64,000 nt of DNA from Ambrosia x helenae (taxonomy: Eukaryota > Streptophyta > Magnoliopsida > Asterales > Asteraceae), in the NCBI GenBank assembly GCA_030844895.1, contig CM061226.1, forward strand, positions 47,810,238 to 47,874,237, read 5' to 3'. The position numbers and the translations under genes are program-made. Below the pieces are notes generated by a model. That model did not search any database and was not told the origin of the DNA. It was given only the letters and a program-made list of their open reading frames with translations. Numbering within the stretch: position 1 is the first letter of the stretch; each line of letters starts with the position of its first letter. Of this stretch, positions 20,930 through 33,384 are shown piece after piece.

Positions 20930-21393
20930 TGTCACACCACGCCAATGGCGGAAACACGTGGAGCAACGCTCGAAAGTATATCAAAGTCAAAATTAACACA
21001 AACTATATTTAATTAAAAAAGATCATTTCATTAGGATGTCGAAAAAGTACCTTACCTTGTTTCAAACATTACACAAAACAAAATACATGAAGTTCAAACA
21101 GGGGGTGTTTCTGTCTATTTCCCAACCCAATGGTAAATATAGATGAACCCCCGACAAGTGTACAACAACCCATAATCCACCGTACTAGCCGCAGACCTAT
21201 CCAGCACTTATTTACCTGAAAGATATATTTAAAAAAAGCCGTCAGTATATAAAATATTGGTGAATTCACAGGTTTTACTTCCATAACAACAGCATTTTAA
21301 TAACAAAAACATGTGCGGGACAAACACAAGTAGTGACCTTTGTGAAAAGTAGCTAACTCCTACAAACTATGACGAGCAATCCCTTGAGCCCAT
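20930..21393 (-). repeat. Gypsy LTR (U5 end), split by a copia element
   Basis: Starts TGTCACACCACGCCAATGG; read on the minus strand this is an LTR 3' end with the hairpin CCA(C)GTG-TTTCCGC-CATTGG. It breaks off at 21393 at the copia target duplication and resumes at 33390. A related copy begins at 35048. Confidence 0.65.
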
Positions 21394-21526
21394 TAATAGA
21401 TTATATATTTAGAAACAATATTATTGTGCAATTAATTGTAATTATCTCTTACTATAGATAACATATCAAATTGTAATATTTATACCCGATTGAATGAATG
21501 ACAAAGGCACGGGTTGTATCCTTTCA
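21394..21526 (+). repeat. 5' LTR of Ale-like copia
   Basis: TAATAGATTATATATTT...GGGTTGTATCCTTTCA, matching 33250-33384 almost base for base. The first two bases (TG) of the 3' LTR are missing here. Confidence 0.9.
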
Positions 21527-21540
21527 TGGTATCACGAGTC
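21527..21540 (+). promoter_or_regulatory. PBS of Ale-like copia
   Basis: TGGTATCACGAGTC, a slightly decayed tRNA-iMet complement immediately after the LTR. Confidence 0.8.
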
Positions 21541-21652
21541 TGTGAAACCTAATCCTACCGGTCGATCGCAACCTCCTTTCTTTGAACAATCCCTTTTGCC
21601 GATCACTTACTACATATTTCCCATCACCATTCTTTTTCTACCTCCCCATATC

Positions 21653-22717
21653 ATGTCTACAGATTCTCCTACTACCCCAAACATCACCGTAGAATCCACA
21701 CTTCACCCCGCAACTACCGTATCCAACATCAAGAACTTCATACCCATAACCCTAGAAATCGACTCCTCTCAATATGGTTCTTGGTCCACCTTATTTACCA
21801 TTCACTGTAAGGCTTTCCTGGTACATGATCACCTCTCACCTCGCCCTCCACCACCCGCAACCGAATCCTCCACAACCAAAACCCTAGATGATTGGGAACG
21901 TCTTGATGCCATTGTTTTACAATGGATATATAGCACTATTTCCAATGATCTCCTCCACACCATCATAGACAAAACCAAAGCCGCCCATGAATTCCTGGAT
22001 TGCCATATAAAACCTTTTCCAAGACAATAAGAGTGCCCGAGCCATATATCTCATGAACAAGTTCTCCAACACCCGTCTTGATGCCTTCCCCAACGTGTCA
22101 GCCTACTGCTAGTAATTGAAAACCCTGGCTGATCAGTTAGCCAATGTCGACTCACCAGTCGATAATGATCGTCTCGTCCTGCAACTCATCACAGGCCTTA
22201 ATGAATAGTATGAGGGTATTGCCACCATTCTTACATCCCAAGAACCCCTACCGAACTTCTACAAAGCCCGTTCCAAAATCATTGAAGTTGAAACTAGAAA
22301 GGCCGAGCAAGCCCGGTACGCCTCCAAAACCGCCTCCACCAACTCCCGCCAACCCATCCAAGATAACAACCGGCCTGACTACCCCTCCTCCAATCGCGGC
22401 CGAGGCAGATCAGGACGCCGGGGATGAGGCAGGTCCTCCTTCTTCCGCAACCGAAATGCATTTGGTCGCTACCCCACTAACTGGCCCAACCAATACAGCT
22501 CACAAACCTTCTGGCCCAATCAGTACAACCCAACCCCTTGGAACCAAGCATGGCCGCCGAACTCATTTCCTTACCCTTCAGCCCAACAAGCCCAATCTCC
22601 TCTAAACTGGCCCGCACCTCTATGCCCTTACCCATCCACTAATCGGCCCGTATATAACAACAGCAACCAACCCGGCCTGCTCGGCCCCAAACCACAACAG
22701 GCCCATACCGCCTATAC
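21653..22717 (+). pseudogene. gag of Ale-like copia
   Basis: Starts at MSTDSPTTPN, with a copia-type gag core (NFIPITLEIDSSQYGSWSTL; VLQWIYSTISNDLLHTIID). A frameshift near 22010 and several stops (for example in the AYC-Q and LNE-Y positions near 22110 and 22206) destroy it. The rest is visible in a second frame to a Gly/Arg- and Pro/Gln-rich C-terminus. The nested gypsy element enters at 22718. No zinc knuckle was seen. Confidence 0.75.
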
Positions 22718-24212
22718 TGTAACACCCCAACCGATGGCGGAAACATCGGGATGTCACGTATTGATGATCGTTCAGTAGCTCATGGTAAATAATAAATTCC
22801 ATTAAATATTTTAAATGAATTACATACAATTGTTCTAGAATTTGTACATCAAAACGAATAAACTATACGCATATCTTCAAGCATCAATTCAATTCTTCAA
22901 GCAAATAGAACCTGAAACATGTTAAGTTGAAAATGTTTTGGGTCAACAAAAGTTGGTGAGAATTACATAGGTTTTTGACAATTGAATAAAAATGTTGTGC
23001 AATTCATGTGTCATGTCAATCTAGTCTATATGTGAGAACATACTAGAAATAAATCGAGTGCATAACCAACCCTGATGACTGTTATAATATGATACATCCC
23101 ATACGCTCTTGGTTCACTTGAATATGTTATACGATAACAAACACCCACGCTACCTTTGTAGGAGGCACGTATCCGGGTGGGATTGTCAGTCCAATAGATC
23201 TATCAATGTATACCGTCGGCTTGTACGGAGTTAATGATTATGCTAGAATGGTGCTTACTCTAATCATGCTCAAGACATAATGCAACATAGAAAACACATA
23301 GACACATTGATGATTGAATTGCATAAATGATGTTATAACATGTTTCACCCCAAAAATTGTGATAAATAGAAAAGGGGCTATGTAAAACTCACCTTGGTAA
23401 AATGTTATATCTGTTGAGAAATTTGGATAATTGTGTTGACCAAATGTATCAAGTATCACCCTAAAATGAGGTAATAAATATGTCTAAGTCTATCAAGTCT
23501 ACAAATGTATAAGTTCTAGGGCTTCGAATTGGGGATAAACGCTCGTTTGATTATTATTAAAAATCTTTGATAATTGAGAGAATATTAGTAAATAAATAAC
23601 CAAAAATCTTTTTATGAATTTTAAATCTAAGATGGTCACAAGAATGCGTTTAAAGTATAAAAATAATTTTTATAAAATTATTTTCCTTAGAATAGATTAT
23701 TAAATCTATTTATTACAAATTGTCAAACCTTAACTTTAATAATTAAAAATACAAAAATTAAAGAATTTTTAGTTTAAAATTTATATTTCTGTTCTAAATA
23801 TTAAGAAATAGTTTGTATAAAATTTTGGTGCAAAAATATTAAAAATTGGATTTATTATGATTTAATTATGATCAAAACTAACAAAAATTGATTAAAAATA
23901 TTAAATAAATGATTTTTCAGAAATAAAAATCATTTTTGAAAAGTTTAATGTTATAAAAACTCAGAATAAATTTTGTGGAAATTTATATAATTGTTTTGAT
24001 ATTTTTATAGAATTTTATAAATAAATTAGAATAAACTTGATTTATTTATTATATATATTAAATAAATAAATCTCTGGATATAAAAATCTGAATAATAATA
24101 TTCAGGGCATGAACATCATTATGTAAAATTTTGGGAATTTTTGAAGGCTTATAAGTATTTTAAATAATTAAAGTAAATAATTGTGTAATTTAAACCTTCA
24201 AATTTAAAAGCC

Positions 24213-24302
24213 AAAAAAAATGCATATGGTGGGAATTGAACCTGTGTGGTAAAGGTTACAAGGCACCAGACACAACCACTTGGTCCAGACCAGTGGTTGT
24301 GT
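24213..24302 (-). promoter_or_regulatory. Sense tRNA-like module of element 2 LTR
   Basis: Minus strand: palindrome 24302-24270, A box-like TGGACCAAGTGG, B box GGTTCAATTCCC (24242-24231), then T8 (24220-24213). A second copy lies at about 28870-28960 in the 5' LTR. Same position in the LTR as in element 1. Confidence 0.6.
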
Positions 24303-24910
24303 TTTGTTTTAATTCGTTTAATATATATATCATATAAAAATCGTGTTCATCCCCAATTTAATAAGAACAAGCCCTAGATTTTTGCAATCGTTTGATTCAC
24401 ACATCAATAACCCAATTAACCTTAGGGCTATTGATGTGTGGATGCCGAAGATCAAAACCCACTAAAAATATTATACTTACAATCACGTATTGGGCTCGCA
24501 CGATCAATCAAAAACTCGGCCAAAATACGAACAAAAGAACAATTAACAGTGTTTGATAATAGAAATTGGAGGTTGAGAGAGATTAAGTGGCGAGTTGAGA
24601 TGGTCCAGCAACGATCAATTTATAGTGTTGATGTCCAGGTTGTTTAATTGGAAAGCTTGACCCGTTTGAATGGTCAACGCGTGTAATAAACGAAATTGGG
24701 TATAATTGTCAAGTAATCGACGAGTTTGTGGCTTGTTCCAGGCCGGAAATCACGCACCCTTCCTAACTTGGATCAGTCACGCGTTCATGATTGCTAAAAT
24801 TGTGAGTTTTGTCCGGCTGATTGCTCGCAGCGAACCAGAAGAACCAATCAGACATGGGCCGCGTATGGTATAAAGCTTAAAGGGTTAGGATTAAAATAAA
24901 AAATGAGTTG

Positions 24911-24983
24911 TGGCTCCACTGGTTGAGACGGGTGTGTGTGTGCGTCAAGGCTCAGGTTCGAAACCCGGCATGATGCATTTTTT
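24911..24983 (+). promoter_or_regulatory. Antisense tRNA-like module of element 2 LTR
   Basis: Plus strand: A-box-like TGGCTCCACTGG (24911-24922), B box GGTTCGAAACCC (24955-24966), T6 at 24978-24983. Copy in the 5' LTR: A box 29567-29578, B box 29611-29622. Confidence 0.6.
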
Positions 24984-25142
24984 GTTTCTTTTTTTTTTTT
25001 ACACAGTAAGGGAGAGGGGTGAGGGGTTTGGGCCGGTTCCTGGTGGGCCGGGATTTACCAGGGTTGGGCTGGGCTGAACATGAAGATTTCAAAATATTTG
25101 TTTAGCCAAAACTCTCTTTTTTTTTACAACTAAAACTAACTG

Positions 25143-25178
<36 letters not shown>

Positions 25179-25277
25179 CTATGCATATATATATATATAT
25201 AAATTGTGTGTTAGGGATAGCGCATGAAGTAAGGCTTTTACGTAGAAAAATTTGGGGAAAATTTTTGCGATGTTACA

Positions 25278-25312
25278 GTCTCCCCTACTTTTAGGAACTT
25301 CGTCCCGAAGTT
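25278..25312 (-). promoter_or_regulatory. PPT and pre-PPT hairpin of element 2
   Basis: Minus-strand AACTTCGGGACGAAGTT (25312-25296) then AAAAGTAGGGGAGAC (25292-25278) next to the 3' LTR, as in element 1. Confidence 0.85.
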
Positions 25313-25451
25313 AAGAGAAAACCAGGGTTACAATTGGTCATCTACCAGAAACCTCGATAAAATTTCACACTACCTTAATGTGCCTGTAAATTCATGATTA
25401 CGTTCCGGACCGTAATTACCAATTTACCTTACATTAGGGTCTTGTGTCCTT

Positions 25452-25570
25452 TTATGACTCTACCGATTGTTGAGTAGATCTGATAGTCTCCGCCAGTCGT
25501 TGAGCAGGTGGTAGGGCCTCTCCCGACTGTTGGAAAGACATGATGACCTCTACCAATCGTCGAGTAGATT
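25452..25570 (-). repeat. 30-bp tandem repeats after gag, element 2
   Basis: Four units in the same 30-bp register as 5011-5119 of element 1, with substitutions. One frame stays open through the units in both elements. Confidence 0.65.
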
Positions 25571-25774
25571 GTCTGGTAGTCAACTAATTGTCGTACAAGT
25601 AAGCAATTATGATTATAGATATAGCAATTAATTCACATTCAAACAAGCATGCACACAGATGTTATGATAATACTTGAATTTTATTATTTGAATTAAAAGT
25701 GGCAATACATGGAATTAAAGAGAAAGTAGACATCATTCAAATGGTAGGGCTTGCTGTTAAGTAGCTGGAGGGTT

Positions 25775-26854
25775 TCAAGCGGGGTTATTTGGAGCATCAG
25801 GAGTGTTTGTAGCAGGGATTCGACAAGCATCTGCAAGATGCCCATACCTTTGACAATTGGTGCACTGTCGGCAGGGTACTTGAGTTGGATAGTGATACTG
25901 GCAGGTGTCACACTTAGGTAGGTTCCCATTGTATTGTTTCTTGGTGGGTGGGGCAGTGGTGTCTATTGCAAAATTCTTGACCTTGTTCTTCCCGTTGGTT
26001 GAGGCCTCAGTTTTGATATCAACGGCAGGTTGGGGAGTATCCTTTTTTGTTTCCCCTTTACGAGTCAGGGTTCCTGCCTTCACATGGTTATCTGTTAGGG
26101 TGGCAGCCAAACGCTTTGCTTCCTCTAAAGTAGCAGGGTTCCTTCCCCATACCGTGTCTTGAATCTGCATCGGTAAGCCACCAATGTATTTTTCGATAGC
26201 AATGGGCAAAGGGGTGACTTTGTGGGGTAGCAGTAAGCTAAGTTCGTGAAAACGAGTGTTGTAAGCAAGGTTTTCCCCACTGTCTTGAGCAAGATCATGA
26301 AATTCATCTTCCAGCTTCTTAATTTCATTACGAGGACAGAACTCTGCCTTCATAATGTCTTTAGCTTGATCCCAGGTTAAGGCTAGTGCAGCTTCAGCTC
26401 CGCGAGTGCGTTTTTCTTCATTCCACCAAGTGAGTGCTCGTTTGTGAAGAACACTCATGGCATAACGGACTTTAAAATTGTTGGGGCACTCACTGTTGAT
26501 GAAGGTATTCTCAATACCCTCAAACCATTGTAGGAGTCCTGTAGCTCCTTCTTCTCCACTGAATTTTGGGGGATTGCAAGAATTAAAGTGCTTAAGGGTA
26601 CAGGCTGGAAGTCCATTCCCGTTGTGGTGTCCATTTCCATTCCCGTTGCCGTTGCCGTTCAACTGGATGACTTGAGCTAGTAAGTTGGGAACCAGAGTTG
26701 CGATTTGCTGCGCCATTTGTTGAGAAATGATTGCAGCCAGTTGGGCATCGACACCATTGTTGTTGTGGTTAGTATCGTGGTTGTGGTTGTGATTGCTACT
26801 TCCTTCATCATGATTTTCACCACTGTTAAGACGAGCACTGCGACGTGCAGGCAT
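25775..26854 (-). CDS. gag: Gag polyprotein of element 2, intact
   Basis: 359-residue Ty3/gypsy Gag that would assemble virus-like particles and bind element RNA. N-terminal MPARRSARLNS is basic. An Asn/His-rich stretch and a short Asn-Gly repeat lie at about 20-80. The capsid domain spans about 90-255 (GLLQWFEGIE, RALTWWNEEKRTRG, FHELSLLLPHKV). A Lys-rich linker leads to a nucleocapsid with CDTC....C at about 315-328 and a CCHC knuckle CTNCQRYGHLADAC at 331-344. No protease or pol follows; the stop is about 480 bp before the LTR. Compared with element 1, the Asn and Asn-Gly tracts are shorter and the frame is unbroken. Confidence 0.93.
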   Translation of the reverse strand: MPARRSARLNSGENHDEGSSNHNHNHDTNHNNNGVDAQLAAIISQQMAQQIATLVPNLLAQVIQLNGNGNGNGNGHHNGNGLPACTLKHFNSCNPPKFSGEEGATGLLQWFEGIENTFINSECPNNFKVRYAMSVLHKRALTWWNEEKRTRGAEAALALTWDQAKDIMKAEFCPRNEIKKLEDEFHDLAQDSGENLAYNTRFHELSLLLPHKVTPLPIAIEKYIGGLPMQIQDTVWGRNPATLEEAKRLAATLTDNHVKAGTLTRKGETKKDTPQPAVDIKTEASTNGKNKVKNFAIDTTAPPTKKQYNGNLPKCDTCQYHYPTQVPCRQCTNCQRYGHLADACRIPATNTPDAPNNPA

Positions 26855-26980
26855 GATCTGTAAGAGACACAGTGAAATGAATGAGATTATATAAGGAGTG
26901 TAATCATTTATTCATTAAAACGAATAAACGAAAACGTTGACTTATCAAAGATTCTAAATTCTAATAACATATGAAGACAT

Positions 26981-27120
26981 GCTTTAGCCTATAAGTGAAC
27001 ACTCATCCCGAGAATTCCCAGGTAGGCATCCGGGTCCCTCGTCTGATTGGGATATATGCGCAATGCCAGCCTAGACAGAAGACTCAGAATACAGGCGTTC
27101 ACCCTTCCAGATTGCACGTG
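26981..27120 (-). other. Conserved 140-nt leader block, element 2
   Basis: Between PBS and gag, same length and near-identical to 3412-3551, and clearly related to 48183-48323 in the LARD. Confidence 0.7.
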
Positions 27121-27357
27121 TTCGTTATTAAAATTTAGAACTTCGACGAGATCTCAAAGGGGTTCAGGTTAAACCTGAGGATTTTGTCCTATTAGTCTAA
27201 GAGTAGATCCAGTGATGTAGAGCAGCCTTCTTGTAAGGATGAAAGTAGGGATAAGAAGTAGGAGGGAGAGAATAGCAAGTAAAAGAAGCAAGTACTTGTT
27301 AAATCCTATGGTTATAGACTAGATTATTTTTCTAATAACCTAATTCCCTATAACCAT

Positions 27358-27370
27358 GGCTCTGATACCA
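27358..27370 (-). promoter_or_regulatory. PBS of element 2
   Basis: Minus-strand TGGTATCAGAGCC, three bases from the 5' LTR, complementary to tRNA-iMet. Confidence 0.93.
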
Positions 27371-27373
27371 ATC

Positions 27374-29797
27374 TGTAACACCCCAACCGATGGCGGAAAC
27401 ATCGGGATGTCACGTATTGATGATCGTTCAGTAGCTCATGGTAAATAATAAATTCCATTAAATATTTTAAATGAATTACATACAATTGTTCTAGAATTTG
27501 TACATCAAAACGAATAAACTATACGCATATCTTCAAGCATCAATTCAATTCTTCAAGCAAATAGAACCTGAAACATGTTAAGTTGAAAATGTTTTGGGTC
27601 AACAAAAGTTGGTGAGAATTACATAGGTTTTTGACAATTGAATAAAAATGTTGTGCAATTCATGTGTCATGTCAATCTAGTCCATATGTGAGAACATACT
27701 AGAAATAAATCGAGTGCATAACCAACCCTGATGACTGTTATAATATGATACATCCCATACGCTCATGGTTCACTTGAATATGTTATACGATAACAAACAC
27801 CCACGCTACCTTTGTAGGAGGCACGTATCCGGGTGGGATTGTCAGTCCAATAGATCTATCAATGTATACCGTCGGCTTGTACGGAGTTAATGATTATGCT
27901 AGAATGGTGCTTACTCTAATCATGCTCAAGACATAATGCAACATAGAAAACACATAGACACATTGATGATTGAATTGCATAAATGATGTTATAACATGTT
28001 TCACCCCAAAAATTGTGATAAATAGAAAAAGGGCTATGTAAAACTCACCTTGGTAAAATGTTATATCTGTTGAGAAATTTGGATAATTGTGTTGACCAAA
28101 TGTATCAAGTATCACCCTAAAATGAGGTAATAAATATGTCTAAGTCTATCAAGTCTACAAATGTATAAGTTCTAGGGCTTCGAATTGGGGATAAACGCTC
28201 GTTTGATTATTATTAAAAATGTTTGATAATTGAGAGAATATTAGTAAATAAATAACCAAAAATCTTTTTATGAATTTTAAATCTAAGATGGTCACAAGAA
28301 TGTGTTTAAAGTATAAAAATAATTTTTATAAAATTATTTTCCTTAGAATAGATTATTAAATCTATTTATTACAAATTGTCAAACCTTAACTTTAATAATT
28401 AAAAATACAAAAATTAAAGAATTTTTAGTTTAAAATTTATATTTCTGTTCTAAATATTAAGAAATAGTTTGTATAAAATTTTGGTGCAAAAATATTAAAA
28501 ATTGGATTTATTATGATTTAATTATGATCAAAACTAACAAAAATTGATTAAAAATATTAAATAAATGATTTTTCAGAAATAAAAATCATTTTTGAAAAGT
28601 TTAATGTTATAAAAACTCAGAATAAATTTTGTGGAAATTTATATAATTGTTTTGATATTTTTATAGAATTTTATAAATAAATTAGAATAAACTTGATTTA
28701 TTTATTATATATATTAAATAAATAAATTTCTGGATATAAAAATCTGAATAATAATATTCAGGGCATGAACATCATTATGTAAAATTTTGGGAATTTTTGA
28801 AGGCTTATAAGTATTTTAAATAATTACAGTAAATAATTGTGTAATTTAAACCTTCAAATTTAAAAGCCAAAAAAAATGCATATGGTGGGAATTGAACCTG
28901 TGTGGTCCAGGTTACAAGGCACCAGACACAACCACTTGGTCCAGACCAGTGGTTGTGTTTTGTTTTAATTCGTTTAATATATATATCATATAAAAATCGG
29001 GTTCATCCCCAATTTAATAAGAACAAGCCCTAGATTTTTGCAATCGTTTGATTCACACATCAATAACCCAATTAACCTTAGGGCTATTGATGTGTGGATG
29101 CCGAAGATCAAAACCCACTAAAAATATTATACTTACAATCACGTATTGGGCTCGCACGATCAATCAAAAACTCGGCCAAAATACGAACAAAAGAACAATT
29201 AACAGTGTTTGATAATAGAAATTGGAGGTTGAGAGAGATTGAGTGGCGAGTTGAGATGGTCCAGCAACGATCAATTTATAGTGTTGATGTCCAGGTTGTT
29301 TAATTGGAAAGCTTGACCCGTTTGAATGGTCAACGCGTGTAATAAACGAAATTGGGTATAATTGTCAAATAATCGACGAGTTTGTGGCTTGTTGCAGGCC
29401 GGAAATCACGCACCCTTCCTAACTTGGATCAGTCACGCGTTCATGATTGCTAAAATTGTGAGTTTTGTCCGGCTGATTGCTCGCAGCGAACCAGAAGAAC
29501 CAATCAGACATGGGCCGCGTATGGTATAAAGCTTAAAGGGTTAGGATTAAAATCAAAAATGAGGTGTGGCTCCACTGGTTGAGACGGGTGTGTGTGTGCG
29601 TCAAGGCTCAGGTTCGAAACCCGGCATGATGCATTTTTTGTTTCTTTTTTTTTTACACAGTAAGGGAGAGGGGTGAGGGGTTTGGGCCGGTTCCTGGTGG
29701 GCCGGGATTTACCAGGGTTTGGCTGGGCTGAACATGAAGATTTCAAAATATTTGTTTAGCCAAAACTCTCTTTTTTTTTTACAACTAAAACTAACTG

Positions 29798-29857
<60 letters not shown>

Positions 29858-29860
29858 CTA

Positions 29861-29899
<39 letters not shown>

Positions 29900-29972
29900 T
29901 GTGTGTTAGGGATAGCGCATGAAGTAAGGCTTTTACGTAGAAAAATTTGGGGAAAATTTTTGCGATGTTACA
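27374..29972 (-). repeat. 5' LTR of element 2
   Basis: 2599 bp, pair of 22718-25277. Longer mainly because of ATT (about 29798-29850) and AT (about 29865-29896) microsatellite expansion. Confidence 0.93.
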
Positions 29973-29977
29973 TATAC

Positions 29978-32900
29978 CCCCACTGATATCGAACAGACTA
30001 TGTCTCTTCAGAAACTAGATCCCATACAGTAGATGGACACGGGAGCTTCATCCACCCTGACACACGAGCAAGGTGACTTTCACTCCTATTCTAATTCTAG
30101 CTTGTCTCGTAATATTATTGTAGGTAATGGTGAAACTATTCCTGTACTCGGACAAGGCACAAAATACCTACCCACGCCTTTCCCACCCTTTATATTAAAA
30201 AATGTCCTTTATTCCCCTAGACTTGTTAAAAACCTAATTTCTGTCCGTCGTTTCACTACAGACAATTCTGTTTCTGTTGAATTTGACCCGTTTGGTTTTC
30301 TTGTGAAGGATTACAAGACCAAGGCACCACTCCTACGATGCAACAGCAGTGGTGATCTCTATCCCTTGCTGTTCGGGTCATCCATCTCTCAACCCACCGC
30401 CCTTGTAGCCATCTCTTCACAAGTCTGGCATCACCGTCTTGGGCACCCAGGACGTGCACCTTTAAATAAATTAAGAACTTCTAATGTTTTAGACTTTGAT
30501 GTTTCTTCTAATAATGTTTGCCAGTCTTGTATTTTTGGTAAAAGCATACGTTTACCTTTCTTTCCATCTAATAATATTACTTTACAACCATTTGATATTA
30601 TTCATAGTAACGTGTGGACATCACCTATTGTTAGCTCTTCAGGCCATAAATATTATGTATTATTCCTTGATGATTATTCTAATTTTTTATGGACCTACCC
30701 CATTGCCCAGAAATCACAAGTCTTCCCATCCTTTACACACTTCGCCTCCACCATTAAGACACAATTTGAACGTACCATTAAAACATTTCAGTGTGACAAT
30801 GGTGGGGAGTACATAAACAACTCCTTTCAAACCTTTTTTTACAACCAACGGTATACTCTACCGCCAATCTTTCCCCACACTTCATCTCAAAACGGTAAGG
30901 ATGAGCGCAAAATTAGGACCATCAATAACATGGAACGCACCCTAATGGCTCACGCCTCACTTCCCACCTACCTATGGCACTTTGCACTTGAAACCGCCAC
31001 CTACCTCTTAAACATCCTACCCTCCAAAGCCATCCATAACAAAACTCCCACCGAACTTTTATATATGTCCACACCCACTTATGACCACCTCCGTGTATTT
31101 GGTTGTTTATGTTACCCTCTCAACCTATCCACCACCATCCACAAACTCCAAAACCGCTCTCACCCATGTGTATTCCTCGGATACCCCACTACCCATCGCG
31201 GATATCGCTGTTTTGACCTGTCCACCAAACAATTTTACATCTCACGTCAAGTCGCCTTTAACGAGACTACCTTCCCCTTTGCCCACACAGTCGGACCCGC
31301 CCCCACTTACCATTTTCTTGGGGACCCTTTTCCACACCATTTGGTCCCACACGTTCACACTCCTGCCCGATCTGATGCCCACACCCAAAGCCCACCTTCG
31401 CCCGCCTTGTGTCCCTGCCCAATCCCCCCAAACACCGGCCCACAATCAACCACACAAACCTTCACGTCCCCAGGCCCCTCCCAGCCCACACTTCTACAAT
31501 CTACCACATCTCCTGGCCCGTCACAACCCACTACACAACATCACCACTAATCCGACCCACTACCTACTATTCCTGATCACACCCTTAACCCACCACCGAA
31601 CCCACCTCAATCCCCTACCCGCACCATACATACCTGCTCAATAAGCGGAATCCACAAACCCAAACTCCTTTTCAATATCTTTACTTCCACTAAACCCGCC
31701 ATACCACCCATACCCAAAAACCCAACCGATGCCTTGGCCAGTCCAGAATGGTTTTCTGCCATGACTACCGAGTACAATGCTTTAATTAGAAACGGTACAT
31801 GGGAGTTAGTGCCTCGTACCCCTAAGATGAATATAATACATTCCATGTGGTTGTTTAAACATAAGTACACGTCAGACGGGACATTGGAGCGATACAAAGC
31901 ACGACTTGTGTGCGATGGTCGCTCCCAACAGGTTGGCATAGATTGTGGCGAAACATTCAGTCCGGTTGTTAAACCGACCACTATACGTACTGTACTTTCA
32001 CTTGCTCTATCTAAGGGCTGGGCTGTGCATCAGTTAGACGTCACAAATGCATTCTTACATGGCAACTTACAAGAAACTATCTACATGCACCAACCAATGG
32101 GGCTTAGGGATCGCAAATTCCCAGATCACGTGTGTCTTTTGCGTAGGTCTCTTTATGGTCTAAAGCAAGCTCCATGGGCATGGTATCAACGATTTACCAA
32201 TTATGTCTTATCTTTGGGTTTCCTACATAGCAGGTGTGACGCCGCTCTTTTCACACTTCATCAGGGCAGCGACACAACATTTCTATTACTTTATGTTGAC
32301 GACATCCTTCTGGTCACCTCATCTGACAGTCTACATCAGAAACTCATGGCGTACCTTTTTCCGAATTCGCCATGAAAGACTTGGGTCCTTTGAGTTATTT
32401 TCTAGGCATCTCTGTCACACGACAGAAGAACTCAATGTTTCTCTCCGAGCAGTCATATACTACAGATATTATTGCTCGAGCAGGTATGAAGTCTTGCAAC
32501 CCCATGCATACCCCAGTCGACACAAATACAAAGTTGGGCTCCTCCCCGGACGAACCGTTTTCTGACCCCACTCTATATCGGAGTTTAGCAGGTGCTCTAC
32601 AATACCTTACCTTCACCCGTCCTAACATCACCTATGCAGTTCAGCAGATTTGCATGCACATGCACGCACCATGCACCGTCCATTGGCTCGCTCTGAAATG
32701 CATCATCAGGTATATTAAAGGCACTGTTACTTTTGGCTAATCTTTGGGCCCTTCCACCGCATCCTCCTTAGTGGCATACATCGACGCTGATTGGGCTGGG
32801 TGCCCAGACACCAGACGCTCCACAAGCGGGTACTGTATCTATTTTGGTGAAAACTTAATTTCTTGGTCTTCAAAGCGTCAACCCACAGTTTCCCGCTCCA

Positions 32901-33240
32901 GTGCCGAGGCAGTATACCGTGGCGTGGCCAACGTAGTCGCTGAAATTTGTTGGTTATGAAATCTACTACTCGAGCTGTCTGTACCTATCTCACGCACGAC
33001 CATGGTCTACTGCGACAACGTGAGCGCCATATACCTATCAGGAAACACTGTGCAACACCAGCGTACCAAGCACATCAAGCTCGACATTCATTTTGTCCGG
33101 AACAGGTTCAACGGGGTCATGTTCGCATCCTGCACGTCCCTTTCAGATATCAGATAGCAGATATTTTTACAAAGGGGCTGCCACATATACTGTTTGAAGA
33201 TTTCAAATCCAGTCTCAACATCCGGTCACTCCCGCTTTGA
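29978..33240 (+). pseudogene. pol of Ale-like copia (PR, INT, RT, RNase H)
   Basis: Protease DTGASS at about 30036, preceded by TAG at 30030-30032 where Trp is usual (TGG to TAG). Integrase has the WHHRLGHPG...CQSC zinc region, DDYSNFLW, CDNGGEY and ERKIRTI. Frame breaks follow near 31550. RT resumes at 31734 with KARLV, AFLHGNLQE, and YVDD at about 32295. It shifts frame near 32372 and has a stop near 32738-32740. RNase H shows DADWAG, SSAEA, and ADIFTKGLP at about 33150, with a frameshift near 32955. Domain order INT before RT is diagnostic for Ty1/copia. Multiple breaks make it inactive. Confidence 0.9.
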
Positions 33241-33249
33241 CTGCGGGGG
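33241..33249 (+). promoter_or_regulatory. PPT of Ale-like copia
   Basis: CTGCGGGGG directly before the 3' LTR and just after the pol stop codon. Confidence 0.7.
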
Positions 33250-33384
33250 TGTAATAGACTATATATTTAGAAACAATATTATTGTGTAATTAATTGTAAT
33301 TATCTCTTACTATAGATAACATATCAAATTGTAATATTTATACCCGATTGAATGAATGACAAAGGCACGGGTTGTATCCTTTCA
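33250..33384 (+). repeat. 3' LTR of Ale-like copia
   Basis: 135 bp, TGTAATAGACTATATATTT...GTTGTATCCTTTCA, matching 21394-21526. Confidence 0.92.

Larger units (their letters stand above)
22718..25277 (-). repeat. 3' LTR of element 2
   Basis: Minus-strand sense TGTAACATCGC...GGGTGTTACA. Contains the antisense tRNA-like module (24911-24983, plus strand), TATA box (about 24619-24625), sense module (24302-24213, minus strand) and terminal hairpin. Short ORFs inside recur in the other LTR and are not genes. Confidence 0.93.
22718..29972 (-). mobile_element. Gag-only LTR retrotransposon (TR-GAG type), element 2
   Basis: Complete minus-strand element with duplication TATAC (22713-22717, 29973-29977). 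LTRs 27374-29972 (5') and 22718-25277 (3') differ at about fifteen positions plus ATT/AT microsatellite length. Same plan as element 1: PBS, 140-nt leader block, gag, 30-bp repeats, hairpin and PPT, no pol. Gag is open from end to end, so it could still be complemented. It split the gag/pol junction of the copia element. Confidence 0.95.
21394..33384 (+). mobile_element. Ty1/copia element, Ale/Retrofit-like, split by element 2
   Basis: Short LTRs (133 and 135 bp), PBS directly after the 5' LTR, decayed gag (21653-22712), and pol in order PR-INT-RT-RNase H (29978-33240). Target duplication CCCAT (21389-21393) against CTCAT (33385-33389). The uninterrupted target is visible in the related LTR at about 35264-35271. 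Frameshifts and stops make it non-functional. Very short LTRs and the RE1-like pol suggest the Ale lineage. Confidence 0.88.

Noticed and set aside
23238..24647. Short ORFs in element 2 LTR
   Set aside because: Repeated at 27894-29303 in the other LTR; no domain.
29719..29922. ORF with a long Tyr run
   Set aside because: Translation of the ATT and AT microsatellites.
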